64,000 nucleotides of DNA from AC-32 sp963746155 (GCA_963746155.1 CAVVAB010000001.1:310001-374000); one strand, 5' to 3'; positions 35,954 through 44,887 are shown, counted from the first letter of the stretch. Notes: generated by a model from the letters alone, not told the origin. A program made the numbers and translations.

Positions 35954-36630
35954 GCGCCCCCATCCGGCCTGAGCCGGTATCCGGCTCCTCGAACGGTCTC
36001 GACCGACTCCCGGCCGAACGGCTCGTCGATCTTCCGGCGCAGGCGCCGGACGTGCACGTCGACGACGTTCGAGCGGTTCTCGTAGGCGAAGTCCCACGCG
36101 TGCTCGAGGAGATGGAGCCGCGAGAGCACCTCCCCCGGCCTGCGCATGAACGTCTCCAGGAGGGCGAACTCCTTGGCCGACAGCGCAATGGGCGTCGAGC
36201 CGCGTGCCACCTCCCGGGTCGCGGGATCGAGGCGCAGGTCGCCAACCGCAAGAACCGCAGGCCTTTGGTGCTCGCCGCGCCGGGCAAGCGCCCGCAGGCG
36301 TGCGAGCAGCTCGGCGAAGGCAAACGGTTTGACCAGGTAGTCGTCGGCGCCGCTGTCGAGACCCGCGACACGGTCCTCGACCGCATCTCGCGCGGTGAGC
36401 ATCAGGACCGGCGACCACATTCCGGCAGCGCGCAACCGACGGCACGTCTCGAAGCCGTCGATGCCCGGGAGCATCACGTCGAGGACGATCGCGTCGTAGT
36501 CATGCGCCTCCGCCATCCAGAGGGCGTCCTCACCGGCGGACGCGACATCCGCCGCAAGGCCTTCGGTGACGAGGCCGCGGCGGATCAGGCTCGCCATCCG
36601 CAGATCGTCCTCGACGATCAGCACGCGCAT
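35950..36630 (-). CDS. OmpR-family response regulator
   Basis: 226 residues. The receiver has the acidic pair VEDD (8-9), phospho-acceptor D51 in IVLDVMLPG, and K101 in LVKPF. A winged helix follows (LSAKEFALLETFMRRPGEV, VDVHVRRLRRKI). The start MRVLIVEDD at 36630 places the receiver at the N-terminus. Cognate kinase is the next gene. Divergent from the secreted protein/ABC operon across a 113-bp region with dyad and direct repeats at 36663-36690, which it may bind. Confidence 0.95.
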   Translation of the reverse strand: MRVLIVEDDLRMASLIRRGLVTEGLAADVASAGEDALWMAEAHDYDAIVLDVMLPGIDGFETCRRLRAAGMWSPVLMLTARDAVEDRVAGLDSGADDYLVKPFAFAELLARLRALARRGEHQRPAVLAVGDLRLDPATREVARGSTPIALSAKEFALLETFMRRPGEVLSRLHLLEHAWDFAYENRSNVVDVHVRRLRRKIDEPFGRESVETVRGAGYRLRPDGGA

Positions 36631-36662
36631 GCGCCGATTGTCGAGCCGGGACATGAACGAAA

Positions 36663-36690
36663 GATGACAGCACGATGACATGCCGTCATC
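36663..36690. promoter_or_regulatory. Putative response-regulator operator in divergent promoter
   Basis: GATGAC at 36663-36668 and again at 36674-36679 are 11 bp apart, one helical turn, as in OmpR-type tandem sites. The second copy forms a dyad GATGAC-ATGCC-GTCATC with 36685-36690. A looser GAAC...GTTC pair flanks them. The location between the two-component operon and the secreted protein/ABC operon suits autoregulation and control of the exporter. Confidence 0.5.
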
Positions 36691-36743
36691 GACCGTTCAT
36701 CTGCGCCTCCTAGCGTGAGCCGAAACCCGCAAGGAGAGACCCG

Positions 36744-37457
36744 ATGACGAAGATCGCTCTAGCTCTCGGAATCGCACTGATCGCCGCGGTGTCAGTCGGC
36801 GCCGGCCGATCGGGCTCCATGGCTCCGACTGCGCAGCACGCGGCGCTGGCCTCCCGCTTCAGCGCTCGCGTCGACAATCCGTGGTTCCCGCTGCGACCGG
36901 GAACGCGCTACGTCTACGTGGGCGAGAAGGACGGGCAGCCCTCTCGAGACGTCATGACCGTCACTCACAGAGTGCGAACGATCAACGGGGCCCCGTGCGT
37001 GGTCGTCCGGGACATGCTCTACCTGCGCGGCCGCCTCCGGGAGCGCACCACCGACTGGTACAGCCAGGACGGGAAGGGAAGGGTGTGGTACTTCGGCGAG
37101 GACACGGCCGAGCTCGACAAGAACGGCCACGTGACGAGCACGGAAGGGTCGTGGCTGGCGGGCGTCGACGGAGCCCGAGCCGGCATCTTCATGCCCACAC
37201 GCCCGCGCGTGGGCCAGTCCTTCCGCCAGGAGTACTACAAGGGCCAGGCAGAGGATCACTTCGAGGTGATCGGGCTGTTCAGAGCCGTGACGGCGCCGGG
37301 CCGCGACAACGCGCTGCTGACCAAGGAGTGGACGCCTCTCGAGCCCGGGGTGATCGACCACAAGATGTACGTGCGCGGCATCGGCACCGTTCTCGAGCAG
37401 ACGCAGAAAGGCGGGAGCGAGCGCGGCGAGCTTGTCTCGGTGACGAGAGGCGCATGA
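36744..37457 (+). CDS. Exported protein of unknown function
   Basis: 237 residues with a signal peptide (MTKIALALGIALIAAVSVGAG). The mature part starts near NPWFPLRPGTRYVYVGEKDG, followed by beta-rich blocks with RERTTDWYSQDGKGRVWYFGE and GQAEDHFEVIG. The N-P-(W/Y)-F-P-L-x-P-G pattern recurs in exported proteins of actinobacteria and others, but I know no function. Start has GGAGA upstream. The stop overlaps the ABC ATPase start by 4 bases, tying it to the transporter and to the divergent two-component system. Confidence 0.8.
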   Translation: MTKIALALGIALIAAVSVGAGRSGSMAPTAQHAALASRFSARVDNPWFPLRPGTRYVYVGEKDGQPSRDVMTVTHRVRTINGAPCVVVRDMLYLRGRLRERTTDWYSQDGKGRVWYFGEDTAELDKNGHVTSTEGSWLAGVDGARAGIFMPTRPRVGQSFRQEYYKGQAEDHFEVIGLFRAVTAPGRDNALLTKEWTPLEPGVIDHKMYVRGIGTVLEQTQKGGSERGELVSVTRGA

Positions 37458-38369
37458 AGCCGTCGGTCGAGGCCAGCGGGGTCGCGAAGCGCTACGGGTC
37501 GCTGGTCGCGCTCGAGGACCTGACGTTCGCGGCGGAGCCGGGCGAGATCCTCGGCGTGCTCGGGCCGAACGGCGCGGGCAAGACGACCGCGATCCGCATC
37601 CTCACCACGATCCTGGCGCCGAGCAGTGGCTCCTTTGCGGTCGCGGGCGTCGAGCACACTCGCCCGGCGGAGATCCGACGCCGGACCGGAGTAGTCCCGG
37701 AGAGCGCCGGGTACCCCGAGCGGCAGACAGGCGCCGAGTTCCTCCGCTACCACGCCCGCCTCTTCGGTCGTTCGCGCCGCGATGCTCACGTGGTCGCCGC
37801 GACGCTCCTCGATGAGCTGGGCTTGCTCGAGCGCGGCGCCAGCCTGATCGCGTCGTACAGCCGCGGGATGCGCCAGCGGCTGGGGATCGCCCGCGCTCTC
37901 GTCAACGATCCGGAGGTCGTCTTCCTCGACGAGCCGACGCTCGGCCTCGACCCGGCCGGTCAGCGGCAGGTGCTGGCGACGATCCGCCGGATCGCCGAGC
38001 AGCGGGGCGCAACGGTGCTCCTCAGCACGCATCTGCTCGCCGAGGTCGAGGAGACGTGCTCCCGCGTCCTGATCCTCAACCGTGGGCGCGTCCTCGCCCA
38101 GGGCACGGTGGCGGAGGTCGCACGTCAGGCCGCGGCGCCGAGGTCGGCGACCCTGCGGGTCGCCCCGGAGGACACGGAGCGTGCGATAGCCGCCCTCTCC
38201 GCGCTGGCGGTCGTGCGGCGCGCGAACTCGCTCACGGTCGCACTGAACGGAACCGATCCCGAACGTGGCGCTGCGCCCGCTCGTCGAGAGCGGCATCGCA
38301 ATCCAGTCGTACGAGCTGGAGGCAGCGCGCCTGAGCGACGCATTCCTCGCGATGACGGAGGCGTCCTGA
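37454..38369 (+). CDS. ABC transporter ATP-binding protein (one frameshift near C-terminus)
   Basis: ATPase of the ABC-2/CcmA type: Walker A GPNGAGKTT (about 37-45), signature YSRGMRQRLGIARAL, Walker B VVFLDEPTLGLDP, H-loop STHLL. The frame changes at about 38258-38262: a surplus base after ...NGTDP shifts into VALRPLVESGIAIQSYELE, the usual C-terminal domain, ending in LSDAFLAMTEAS at 38369. Joined length is about 304 residues. Its stop overlaps the permease ATG (TGATG). Confidence 0.92.
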
Positions 38370-39178
38370 TGGCCGCGGTCGGGTCGGTCGCCCGTCCGGG
38401 CCGGGTGATGGGCGTGACCGTGGTCCTCGCGCAGGAGCTGCGCGATCTCTGGCTCGGCGGGAGGGCGCTCGCGCTCGGCTTCGCGTTCAGCCTGCTCCTC
38501 AGCGTCTCCGCGTACCTGGTCGCGACGAACCAGGCGCTCAACTTCCTCGAGCAGCGGGAGACGGTGAACCTCGTCCTCCAGATCGCGGTCGCGGTGGGCG
38601 CGTTGCTCGCCCTCCTCGCAGCGGCCGACGCCATCAGCGGCGAACGCGAGCGCGGAACCCTGGAGAGCCTGCTCCTCACCCCGGTTTCGAGAGTCGAGCT
38701 GGTCGGCGGCAAGCTCCTGGCCTCGCTCTCGCTCTGGCTCGCCGCGTTCGCGATCTCGGTCCCTTACGTCTGGTTCCTGGGGCGCGGAGTGGGAATCGTC
38801 GGCGACGCGCTGGCAGTCGGCTTCGTCGTCGGGACCCTGCTCGCGGTCTTCCTGGCCTCCCTCGGGACCCTGATCAGCGTCTTCGCGGGCTCGAACCGGG
38901 TCAGCCTGTCAGTGGCCCTTTTCGTCCTACTCGCGCTCTTCGCCCCGACGCAGCTGCCCTCGGCCGCGCAGCGCGGCTGGACGGGCGACCTGCTCCTGCG
39001 GCTGAACCCGATGACGGCCGGAGAGCACTACGTCGGCAAGATCGTGGTCGACGGGCACGGCTGGGGTCAGGACGCGTACTGGCTCGCTTCGCCCCTGATC
39101 GCCGCGCTCGTCTTCTCGGGAATTGCGCTCGCCGTCTCGGCCCGCTACGTCACGCTCCGCGGCGGGTTCTCGCGATGA
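38369..39178 (+). CDS. ABC-2 type transporter permease
   Basis: 269 residues with six hydrophobic segments in the ABC-2 pattern, and SGERERGTLESLLLTPVSR at about 87-105, the conserved elbow segment of such permeases. Partner of the ATPase it overlaps. Its own stop overlaps the next gene's start (ATGA), so at least four genes (36744-39.7 kb) form one operon. Cargo unknown; linkage to a two-component system resembles antimicrobial-resistance exporters. Confidence 0.92.
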   Translation: MAAVGSVARPGRVMGVTVVLAQELRDLWLGGRALALGFAFSLLLSVSAYLVATNQALNFLEQRETVNLVLQIAVAVGALLALLAAADAISGERERGTLESLLLTPVSRVELVGGKLLASLSLWLAAFAISVPYVWFLGRGVGIVGDALAVGFVVGTLLAVFLASLGTLISVFAGSNRVSLSVALFVLLALFAPTQLPSAAQRGWTGDLLLRLNPMTAGEHYVGKIVVDGHGWGQDAYWLASPLIAALVFSGIALAVSARYVTLRGGFSR

Positions 39179-39673
39179 GTCGACGCTGGACGGCCGCGGT
39201 CCTGGTCGTCGTGACGATGGTCGCCGCTGCCTCCGCCGCAAAGGCCGAACCACGGCTGGGCGTGACGGTCGATCGCGCGTCCGTCAGGACGAAGCTCGGC
39301 CACACGTTCGTGATCCGGTCGCGGGTCACCAACCGCGGGCCGACTCCGACACCCGACCTGATAGCGCATCTCAACGTGCTCAGCCTCAACGGCGACGTGT
39401 ACGTCGACCCGGAGGACTGGTCGTCACACAGGACGCGGTACCTCCGACCGCTTCCTCCGCATGGCTCGACGACCCTCCGCTGGAAGCTGGATGCCGTCAA
39501 CGCCGGCGACATCGGCGTGTATGTGGCAGTGCTCCCACGCACCGGCCTTGCGCCGGTCCCGACAGCCGGGCCGCTGGTTCGCGTCGCCATCGCCCACAGG
39601 CGGACGCTCAACGCAGGCGGGATCCTCCCGCTCGCGCTCGGAGTTCCGGCCTTCCTCGCTTTCCTGGCGGTAG
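39175..39673 (+). CDS. Exported/membrane protein, 3' end uncertain
   Basis: Starts ATG 39175, overlapping the permease stop. It has a signal peptide (RRWTAAVLVVVTMVAAASAAKAE), an Ig-like beta domain (about 25-140; LGVTVDRASVRTKLG, TLRWKLDAVNAG) like NPCBM/NEW3-type accessory domains, then a C-terminal helix GGILPLALGVPAFLAFLAV. In this frame no stop occurs for another 1.3 kb, which is not coding. A one-base shift would end it at TAG 39671-39673, directly before the MerR fragment; that end is used here. Likely an accessory to the ABC exporter. Confidence 0.65.
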
Positions 39674-39910
39674 CTCGGCTTCACGCTCGCCGAGATCGAG
39701 GACTACCTGCGGGCCGCGCGGCGTGGCTCGGGCGCTGCCTCCGAGGCGCTGCGGGTCCGGATGGCGACGAAGATCGACGAGATCGACGCGCGCATCGCTG
39801 CTCTGCGACGCATGCGAGAGGAGCTCGCGCGGGTAGTCGGGTGCGCGTGCGACTCCCTCGACCGCTGCACGTGCGGCGCCGCGTACCTCGCGCGGCGGGG
39901 CGCGGAGACG
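39674..39910 (+). pseudogene. MerR-family regulator C-terminal fragment
   Basis: The frame reads LGFTLAEIEDYLRAARRG, then KIDEIDARIAALRRMREEL and CACDSLDRCTC, i.e. the end of a MerR DNA-binding domain plus the dimerisation helix and a Cys-rich effector tail. The first 45 or so residues (the winged-helix HTH) are missing: the sequence directly upstream encodes the membrane helix of another gene. This is a deletion junction, in the genome or in the assembly. The Cys cluster resembles metal- or thiol-sensing tails. Confidence 0.7.
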
Positions 39911-40735
39911 CTGCCCCGGCCGACGCTGCTGCACGTCACGAACGGCGAGAGCGCCGGCAACACGCTCCGGCGGACATCGCTCGGCGGCGCCGTCCTCCTG
40001 TGGCAGGACGTGCTGCACGAGGGGCCGGTTCCGTCCGGCAGCGCGACGGGACCTGCTGCGCGCGCGGGCGGCGTTCCTGTCGGAGTGTGGCTGGGGAAGC
40101 CGCCGCGCGATCCTGTCCGCGCTCGAGCGGCGGGACAGCCTGCTACCTCGAGGCGCTGCAAGACGGTACTCGGGTCGTCCTCTGGTTCGAGCACGACCTC
40201 TACGACCAGCTCCAGCTCCTCGACGCGCTCGCGCTGGCCGGAGAAGTGGGCGGTGCGCCCGAGCTGATCGTCGTCGGCTCGTTCGCCGGCAAGGCGAGCT
40301 TCCATGGGCTCGGCGAGTTGACCGCGGAAGAGCTCGAGACGCTCTGGCCGGCACGCGCAGCGGCGAACGGGAGGCGCTCGCGGACGCGACGGATGCCTGG
40401 GACGCGCTCTCTGCGCACCCGACCCGGTCGCGCTCGCGGAATAGCGCACGCGGCGGATCGCGGGACCTGCCCTTCCTCGCTCCGGCGCTTCGCCGGCTGC
40501 TCGAGGAGCTCCCCGCGCCTGCCGACGGCCTGTCGGCGACGGAACGACACGCACTCCAGGCCGTGGAGGCCGGCGCGGGCACTCCTGCGGAGGCGTTCGT
40601 CGCCGCGCAGGAGCTCGAGGAGGCGCCGTTCATCGGCGACGCCTGGTTCTACAGGACGCTCACGAGCTCGGTTCCGGCGGTGCGAGTGCTCGTCGACGTG
40701 GAGAACGGGCGTTGGCGGCTCGCGACGGTGGCCGG
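39911..40735 (+). pseudogene. DUF1835-type protein, multiply frameshifted
   Basis: Ordered fragments of one protein lie in three frames: LLHVTNGESAGNTLRRT and VLLWQDVLHEGPVP; then RARAAFLSECGWGSRRAIL; then RVVLWFEHDLYDQLQLLDAL and ELIVVGSFAGKASFHGLGEL; then DLPFLAPALRRLLEELPAP and ELEEAPFIGDAWFYRTL. This order matches DUF1835-domain proteins. At least four frame changes are needed. The MerR fragment reads into it without a stop. The C-terminus fades out at the convergent RDD gene. Confidence 0.7.
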
Positions 40736-40748
40736 GCGCCTACGCCCG
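40729..40748. terminator. Convergent-gene hairpin
   Basis: CCGGGCG and CGCCCGG arms around CCTA, lying across the stop of the RDD gene and the end of the DUF1835 remnant. A short, GC-only stem. Confidence 0.45.
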
Positions 40749-41627
40749 GGTCTCGTCGTACAGGACGACGGTGCCGGCCAAGAAGTCCGCGAGGCCGCGG
40801 CGGCGCTCGGTGAACAGGACCGGGACGAAGCCCAGGAACAGCGGGATGATCGAGAGGACGAGGCCGATCAGGCGCACGATCGAGCGTCCGATCGATGGAA
40901 CGCCGCCCGCTGCGAGCTGTACGCGCAGGTGGAGGAGGCGCATTCCCAGAGTCTGCCCGGCCGCGCTCCAGCCGAGCACGAAGTAGCTACCGACGACCAG
41001 GATCCACCCGACCGCGAGCAGGACGCCGACGAGCCACTCGGGGCGCAGCCCCCCGACCAGCGACGCGATGAGGGCGACGACACCCACCGCTGCCATGTAG
41101 AGGAGCGTGGCGAGGACCGTGTCGGTCGCAAGCGCGAGGGCGCGGGTCGCGATGCCCGCGTAGGCGGGCCGAGTGACCCGGACGCGGCGGCTGATCGCGT
41201 GCTCCGCCCGGTCGTCGATCCCGACTGCAGCGGCGCGCAGGCCTCCGACGACCTCCTCGGCGATGCCGGTCGTCTGGAGGGCGATCGCATCGCGAAGCTC
41301 GGGGCTGGAGGCGACGTGCCGCATGGCGCGCTGCGTCTCCTCGCTTGCAAGCACGCGGTCGGTCAGCTCGAGCGTCTTCGGGCTGCCGAGGGCCTGGGTC
41401 AGCAGGCGCTCCAGCTCACCGCTCGCGGCGAGCTCGGCGACGATGCGGTCGAGGACGCGGTGCCGGATGACCGAGCGGGCGATCTCCTCGGGCAGCGGCC
41501 CGGCGAGCGCGCGGTCGATGACGCGCGCGATCTCGGGCGCCGACAGGACCTCGTCGACGGCCTCCTCGAGCTGGTCGCGCCAGGCTCTCGCCGCCGCGCG
41601 GGCCGGGAAGAACGCCGCGCGACCCAC
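40740..41627 (-). CDS. RDD family membrane protein
   Basis: About 295 residues from an in-frame GTG at 41627. The N-terminal half is a charged, helical cytoplasmic region (AWRDQLEEAVDEVLSAPEIARVIDRAL...). The C-terminal part is an RDD domain with three helices, containing RVTRPAYAGIATRALALATD (the R-x-x-A-x-x-x-D core), GQTLGMRLLHLRV and LGFVPVLFTERRRGLADFLAGTVV (terminal R-x-x-x-D). Coding character continues upstream to about 41665 (ERLSDLADAV), and GTG 41671 in another frame has a plausible N-terminus, so a frameshift near the true start is possible. Role unknown. Confidence 0.82.
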   Translation of the reverse strand: MGRAAFFPARAAARAWRDQLEEAVDEVLSAPEIARVIDRALAGPLPEEIARSVIRHRVLDRIVAELAASGELERLLTQALGSPKTLELTDRVLASEETQRAMRHVASSPELRDAIALQTTGIAEEVVGGLRAAAVGIDDRAEHAISRRVRVTRPAYAGIATRALALATDTVLATLLYMAAVGVVALIASLVGGLRPEWLVGVLLAVGWILVVGSYFVLGWSAAGQTLGMRLLHLRVQLAAGGVPSIGRSIVRLIGLVLSIIPLFLGFVPVLFTERRRGLADFLAGTVVLYDETRA

Positions 41628-41695
41628 GGCATCGGCCAGGTCGGAGAGGCGCTCTCGTCTTCCGCTGCCACACGGGAAGTATGGCTGGGAGTGAG

Positions 41696-43150
41696 CTACT
41701 CGGCTTCTGCCACAGCGGGAGTGCCGAACGCCTCTTCGCCGTGGTGCGCGGGCGCGTGGGCAGGCGTGCGCAGCAGCAGTCCGCCGAGCACCGCGCCCGC
41801 GAGGGCGAACGCGGCTCCGGCCAGGAACGCGACGTGGTAGCCGCCGTCGAGCGCCGACACGAGCGACTCCCCGGAGGCGACCAGGCTCGACGTCCTTCGG
41901 GCTGCGATGCTGGCGAGCACGGCGAGCCCGAGCGCGCCGCCCATCATGAACGCGGTGTTCACGACTCCGGAGGCGAGACCGGCCTGCTCGGGCGCGACGT
42001 CGCTCATCGCCGCGAGCAGCAGCGGGTTGAACGCCATCCCGGCGCCGCAGCCGAGCAGGATCATGCTGGGCAGCACGTGCATCCAGTAGCTCCCGTCGAC
42101 CGGCGCGCGGGCGAAGAGGGCGAGCCCGATCGCGGCCATCGTCAGGCCGACGCTCAGCGGGATGCGGATTCCGTACCGCATCACGAGCTTCGCCGAGAGC
42201 CCGAGCGAGAACGCGCCCATGATCAGGCAGGTCGGCAGGAACGCGAGGCCCACGTCGAGCGGGCTGTAGCCGAGCACCCGCTGCAGGTAGAGCGCCGAGA
42301 GGAAGAACCACGCGAACATCGCCGCCGCCCAGAGGACGCCGACGCCGTTCGCGGTGGCGACGTTGCGCAGCTTGAAGAGGCTGAGGGGAACGAGCGGCGA
42401 GTCGACGCGCGACTCGATCCAGAGGAAGAGGGCGAGCAAGGCCGCGGAGACCGCGAGCAGGCCGAGCGTCCGGACGGTCGTCCACCCCACCTCGTTGCCG
42501 TTCACGATCGCGTAGACGGCGAGCATGAGCGCGGAGGTGACGGTGACAGCGCCCGCGACATCGAGCCGCGTGCTGGCCGCCGGCCCGCGCCCGCCGGGGA
42601 GCAGGTTGAGGCAGAGCGCGAAGACGACGACGCCGACCGGGATGTTGACGAGGAAGATCCAGTGCCAGCTCAGCGTGTCGGTGAGGATCCCGCCGAGGAG
42701 CACGCCGATCGTCCCGCCGCCGGCCGCGACGAAGCCGAAGACGCCCATCGCCTTCGCGCGATCGCCGGGCTCGGTGAAGAGGGTCATGATCAGCGACAGC
42801 GATACAGCCGACACGACGGCGCCGCCGGTCCCCTGCACGGCCCGAGCGATCACGAGGCCCGCCTCGGACGTCGCGAGCCCGCAGGCAAGCGACGCCACGG
42901 TGAAGAGCGCGAGGCCGATCAGGAACATCTTCCGGTGGCCGTAGAGGTCGCCGAGCCGGCCGCCCAGGAGCAGGAACCCGCCGAACGTGAGCAGGTACGC
43001 GTTGACGACCCAGGCCAGCGAGGTCTCCGAGAACCCGAGATCCGTGCGGATCGACGGGAGCGCCACGTTCACGATCGTCGAGTCGAGCACGATCATGAGG
43101 GAGCCCGCGCAGAGAACGTAGAGCGCGAGCCAGCGTCTGCTGGCCGTCAA
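41696..43150 (-). CDS. MFS transporter, DHA2 (EmrB/QacA) family
   Basis: 484 residues with 14 predicted helices. The family motifs are LDSTIVNVALPSI (motif D1-like, about 22-34), GGRLGDLYGHRKMF (motif A) and the motif C-like GGTIGVLLGGILTDTLSWHWIF. Probably a proton-driven multidrug exporter. It starts at TTG 43150; an ATG 7 bp upstream (43157) has the better-spaced GGA box but is in another frame, so a start-proximal indel is possible. An intact version of the gene type that is broken at 25.6-27.1 kb. Confidence 0.9.
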   Translation of the reverse strand: MTASRRWLALYVLCAGSLMIVLDSTIVNVALPSIRTDLGFSETSLAWVVNAYLLTFGGFLLLGGRLGDLYGHRKMFLIGLALFTVASLACGLATSEAGLVIARAVQGTGGAVVSAVSLSLIMTLFTEPGDRAKAMGVFGFVAAGGGTIGVLLGGILTDTLSWHWIFLVNIPVGVVVFALCLNLLPGGRGPAASTRLDVAGAVTVTSALMLAVYAIVNGNEVGWTTVRTLGLLAVSAALLALFLWIESRVDSPLVPLSLFKLRNVATANGVGVLWAAAMFAWFFLSALYLQRVLGYSPLDVGLAFLPTCLIMGAFSLGLSAKLVMRYGIRIPLSVGLTMAAIGLALFARAPVDGSYWMHVLPSMILLGCGAGMAFNPLLLAAMSDVAPEQAGLASGVVNTAFMMGGALGLAVLASIAARRTSSLVASGESLVSALDGGYHVAFLAGAAFALAGAVLGGLLLRTPAHAPAHHGEEAFGTPAVAEAE

Positions 43151-43267
43151 CGGTCATCGGTATCGGCGTCCTTTCGGTCGGTGTCGGTAGGTAGACCTGC
43201 CCTGCGGCCGGAACTCATCGCTCGGGCCAACGATGAGTTTGCCCGGCAGATTCCGTCCATCTCTCCG

Positions 43268-43558
43268 ATGGACGTCGAGCGCCCGGGGACGATCGTGTGC
43301 GATCTGCGCAGGGTCGTGGCCGATGCGGACGCCATCGATGCGCTCGCCCGGATCCAGCTCGAGGCACGGCGGCTCGGGCTCGAGCTGCGGCTCTGCCACG
43401 CATCGGGTGAGCTGCAGGAGCTCGTGGCGTTCGCCGGCCTCGAGGACGTGCTACTCCTCGAGCCGCGCGGGGAGGCCGAACAGCGGGAACAGCCTCTCCG
43501 TGTCGAGGAAGAACGTCAGCTCGGCGACCCCGCCCCTGGAGAGCTCGACCACCTGTAG
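43268..43558 (+). CDS. STAS-domain protein
   Basis: A 96-residue protein from ATG 43268 whose first about 65 residues form a STAS-like fold (TIVCDLRRVVADADAIDALARIQLEARRLGLELRLCHAS, FAGLEDVLLLEP). The conserved phospho-accepting Ser of SpoIIAA is not evident. The last 36 codons are read from the strand opposite the sigma factor's last 36 codons. The tail (REQPLRVEEERQLGDP) is therefore partly dictated by the sigma gene. Possibly part of sigma-factor regulation given the location. Confidence 0.65.
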   Translation: MDVERPGTIVCDLRRVVADADAIDALARIQLEARRLGLELRLCHASGELQELVAFAGLEDVLLLEPRGEAEQREQPLRVEEERQLGDPAPGELDHL

Positions 43559-44410
43559 CGCCCACGGCTCGTAGCCGCCGGCCGGATCGGGCTTGTACTG
43601 GCCGTACGCGGGCGAGCCGTTGGCCGGGGCCGCCGCCGGGATCACGCGCGAGCCCTGGCAGCCGATCCCCGGGCCGAACCACCAGGTGAACATGTCGTCG
43701 CGGCCGGAGAGCCAGAGGTCGTACGGCGGCATCGACTGGGTCGCGTCCTCGTGGATCACGGACGTGAGCGCCTCGATGTCGTAGCGCTCGAACGCCTGGA
43801 CGTAGCGCTCGAGCAGCTCGCGGTCGGCCGCGTCGAGCTCGGGCGCAGTCTCGGGGATCTCCGCTGCGTCGAGCGTGGCACGTGCCCGCTGCAGGGCGCT
43901 GTTGACCGACGCGACGCTCGTCTCGAGCAGCTCGGCGACCTCGCTCGCGCGCCAGCGAAGCACCTCGCGCAGGATCAGCACCGCGCGCTGCCGCGGCGGC
44001 AGGTGCTGGAGGGCGGCGACGAACGCCAGCCGGATCGTCTCCCTCGCGACGACGGCCTCGGCCGGGTCGGTCGGCACCGGCTCGATCCACGTCACCTCCG
44101 GGAGCTCGCGCAGGTTGTCGAGCACGGGCTCGCCCGCGGGCCCGAGGTCCATCGGCCGCGCGCGCCGCTCACGGCCCTCGAGCTGGTCGAGGCAGACGTT
44201 CGTCGCGATCCGGTAGAGCCACGAGCGCAGCGCCGAGCGGCCCTCGAAGCGATCGAGGCCGCGCCACGCGCGCAGCAGCGTCTCCTGCACGGCGTCCTCC
44301 GCCTCGAACGGCGAGCCCAGCATGCGGTAGCAGTACGCCGTCAGCTCGCGGCGGTACTGCTCCAGCTCCTGTGGAGTAGCGGTGAGCGTCCGCTCCTGCA
44401 CGACCTGCAT
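43451..44410 (-). CDS. RNA polymerase sigma-70 factor, SigG-like with SnoaL tail
   Basis: 319 residues. Region 2 (ELTAYCYRMLGSPFEAEDAVQETLLRAWRGLDRFEGRSALRSWLYRIATN) is at about 20-70 and region 4 (LPPRQRAVLILREVLRWRASEVAELLETSVASVNSALQRAR) at about 140-180. A C-terminal SnoaL/NTF2-like domain with MPPYDLWLSGRDDMFTWWFGPG follows. This architecture is that of SigG-type sigma factors, where the tail modulates activity without a classical anti-sigma factor. ATG 44410 precedes MQVVQERTL. Its last 108 bp overlap the STAS gene on the other strand. Confidence 0.92.
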   Translation of the reverse strand: MQVVQERTLTATPQELEQYRRELTAYCYRMLGSPFEAEDAVQETLLRAWRGLDRFEGRSALRSWLYRIATNVCLDQLEGRERRARPMDLGPAGEPVLDNLRELPEVTWIEPVPTDPAEAVVARETIRLAFVAALQHLPPRQRAVLILREVLRWRASEVAELLETSVASVNSALQRARATLDAAEIPETAPELDAADRELLERYVQAFERYDIEALTSVIHEDATQSMPPYDLWLSGRDDMFTWWFGPGIGCQGSRVIPAAAPANGSPAYGQYKPDPAGGYEPWALQVVELSRGGVAELTFFLDTERLFPLFGLPARLEE

Positions 44411-44542
44411 CCTAGGTACAGACGGCCGGCCGGCCGCGAACTCATCGCTCGGAGGCTCAGTAGATGGCGGCAAATCCGTTCAGCGTCCGCCCCGATGCGC
44501 CCTCGCCTACCTGGAGCGAACGTGGCTCCGAAGGAGGTGGAC

Positions 44543-44887
44543 ATGAATGCGACGACGGAAGAGATCGAGCCGGTCAGCGAGGACGAGGCGTTGCGCCAGG
44601 AGGCGATCTCGAGCCTGAAGCAGAAGCGCCGCTTCGCCGAGAACGCGGTCGCCTACGTCACCGTCAACGGCATCCTGTGGGTGATCTGGGCGCTCTCCGA
44701 TCGATCGGTCGACGGCGGCATCGCGTGGCCTGCCTGGGTCACGGCCATCTGGGGCTTCGCCCTCGTGCTCGACGCCTGGAAGACGTACGGCTCGTGGCCC
44801 CGCAGCCTGCATCGGCCGATCTCGGAGACGGACGTCGCGCGGGAGATGGAGCGGCACCGCCACGACTCAACGCCGAGGTCTGCGTAG
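44543..44887 (+). CDS. 2TM-domain membrane protein
   Basis: 114 residues from ATG 44543 with AAGGAGGT 5 bases upstream, an unusually strong ribosome-binding site for this window. An acidic start (EEIEPVSEDEALRQEAI) precedes the 2TM domain (KRRFAENAVAYVTVNGILWVIWAL ... AWVTAIWGFALVLDAWKTYG). Such domains occur alone or fused to LytTR or kinases; function unknown. Divergent from the sigma factor by 132 bp. Confidence 0.85.
   Translation: MNATTEEIEPVSEDEALRQEAISSLKQKRRFAENAVAYVTVNGILWVIWALSDRSVDGGIAWPAWVTAIWGFALVLDAWKTYGSWPRSLHRPISETDVAREMERHRHDSTPRSA

Noticed and set aside
39175..40986. 603-codon single protein
   Set aside because: Only the first about 165 residues have protein character; the rest crosses a MerR fragment and a DUF1835 gene in shifting frames.
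40740..43157. 805-codon fusion of MFS and RDD proteins
   Set aside because: The first 500 residues are an off-frame reading of the MFS gene (41696-43150); the RDD part starts near 41627-41671.
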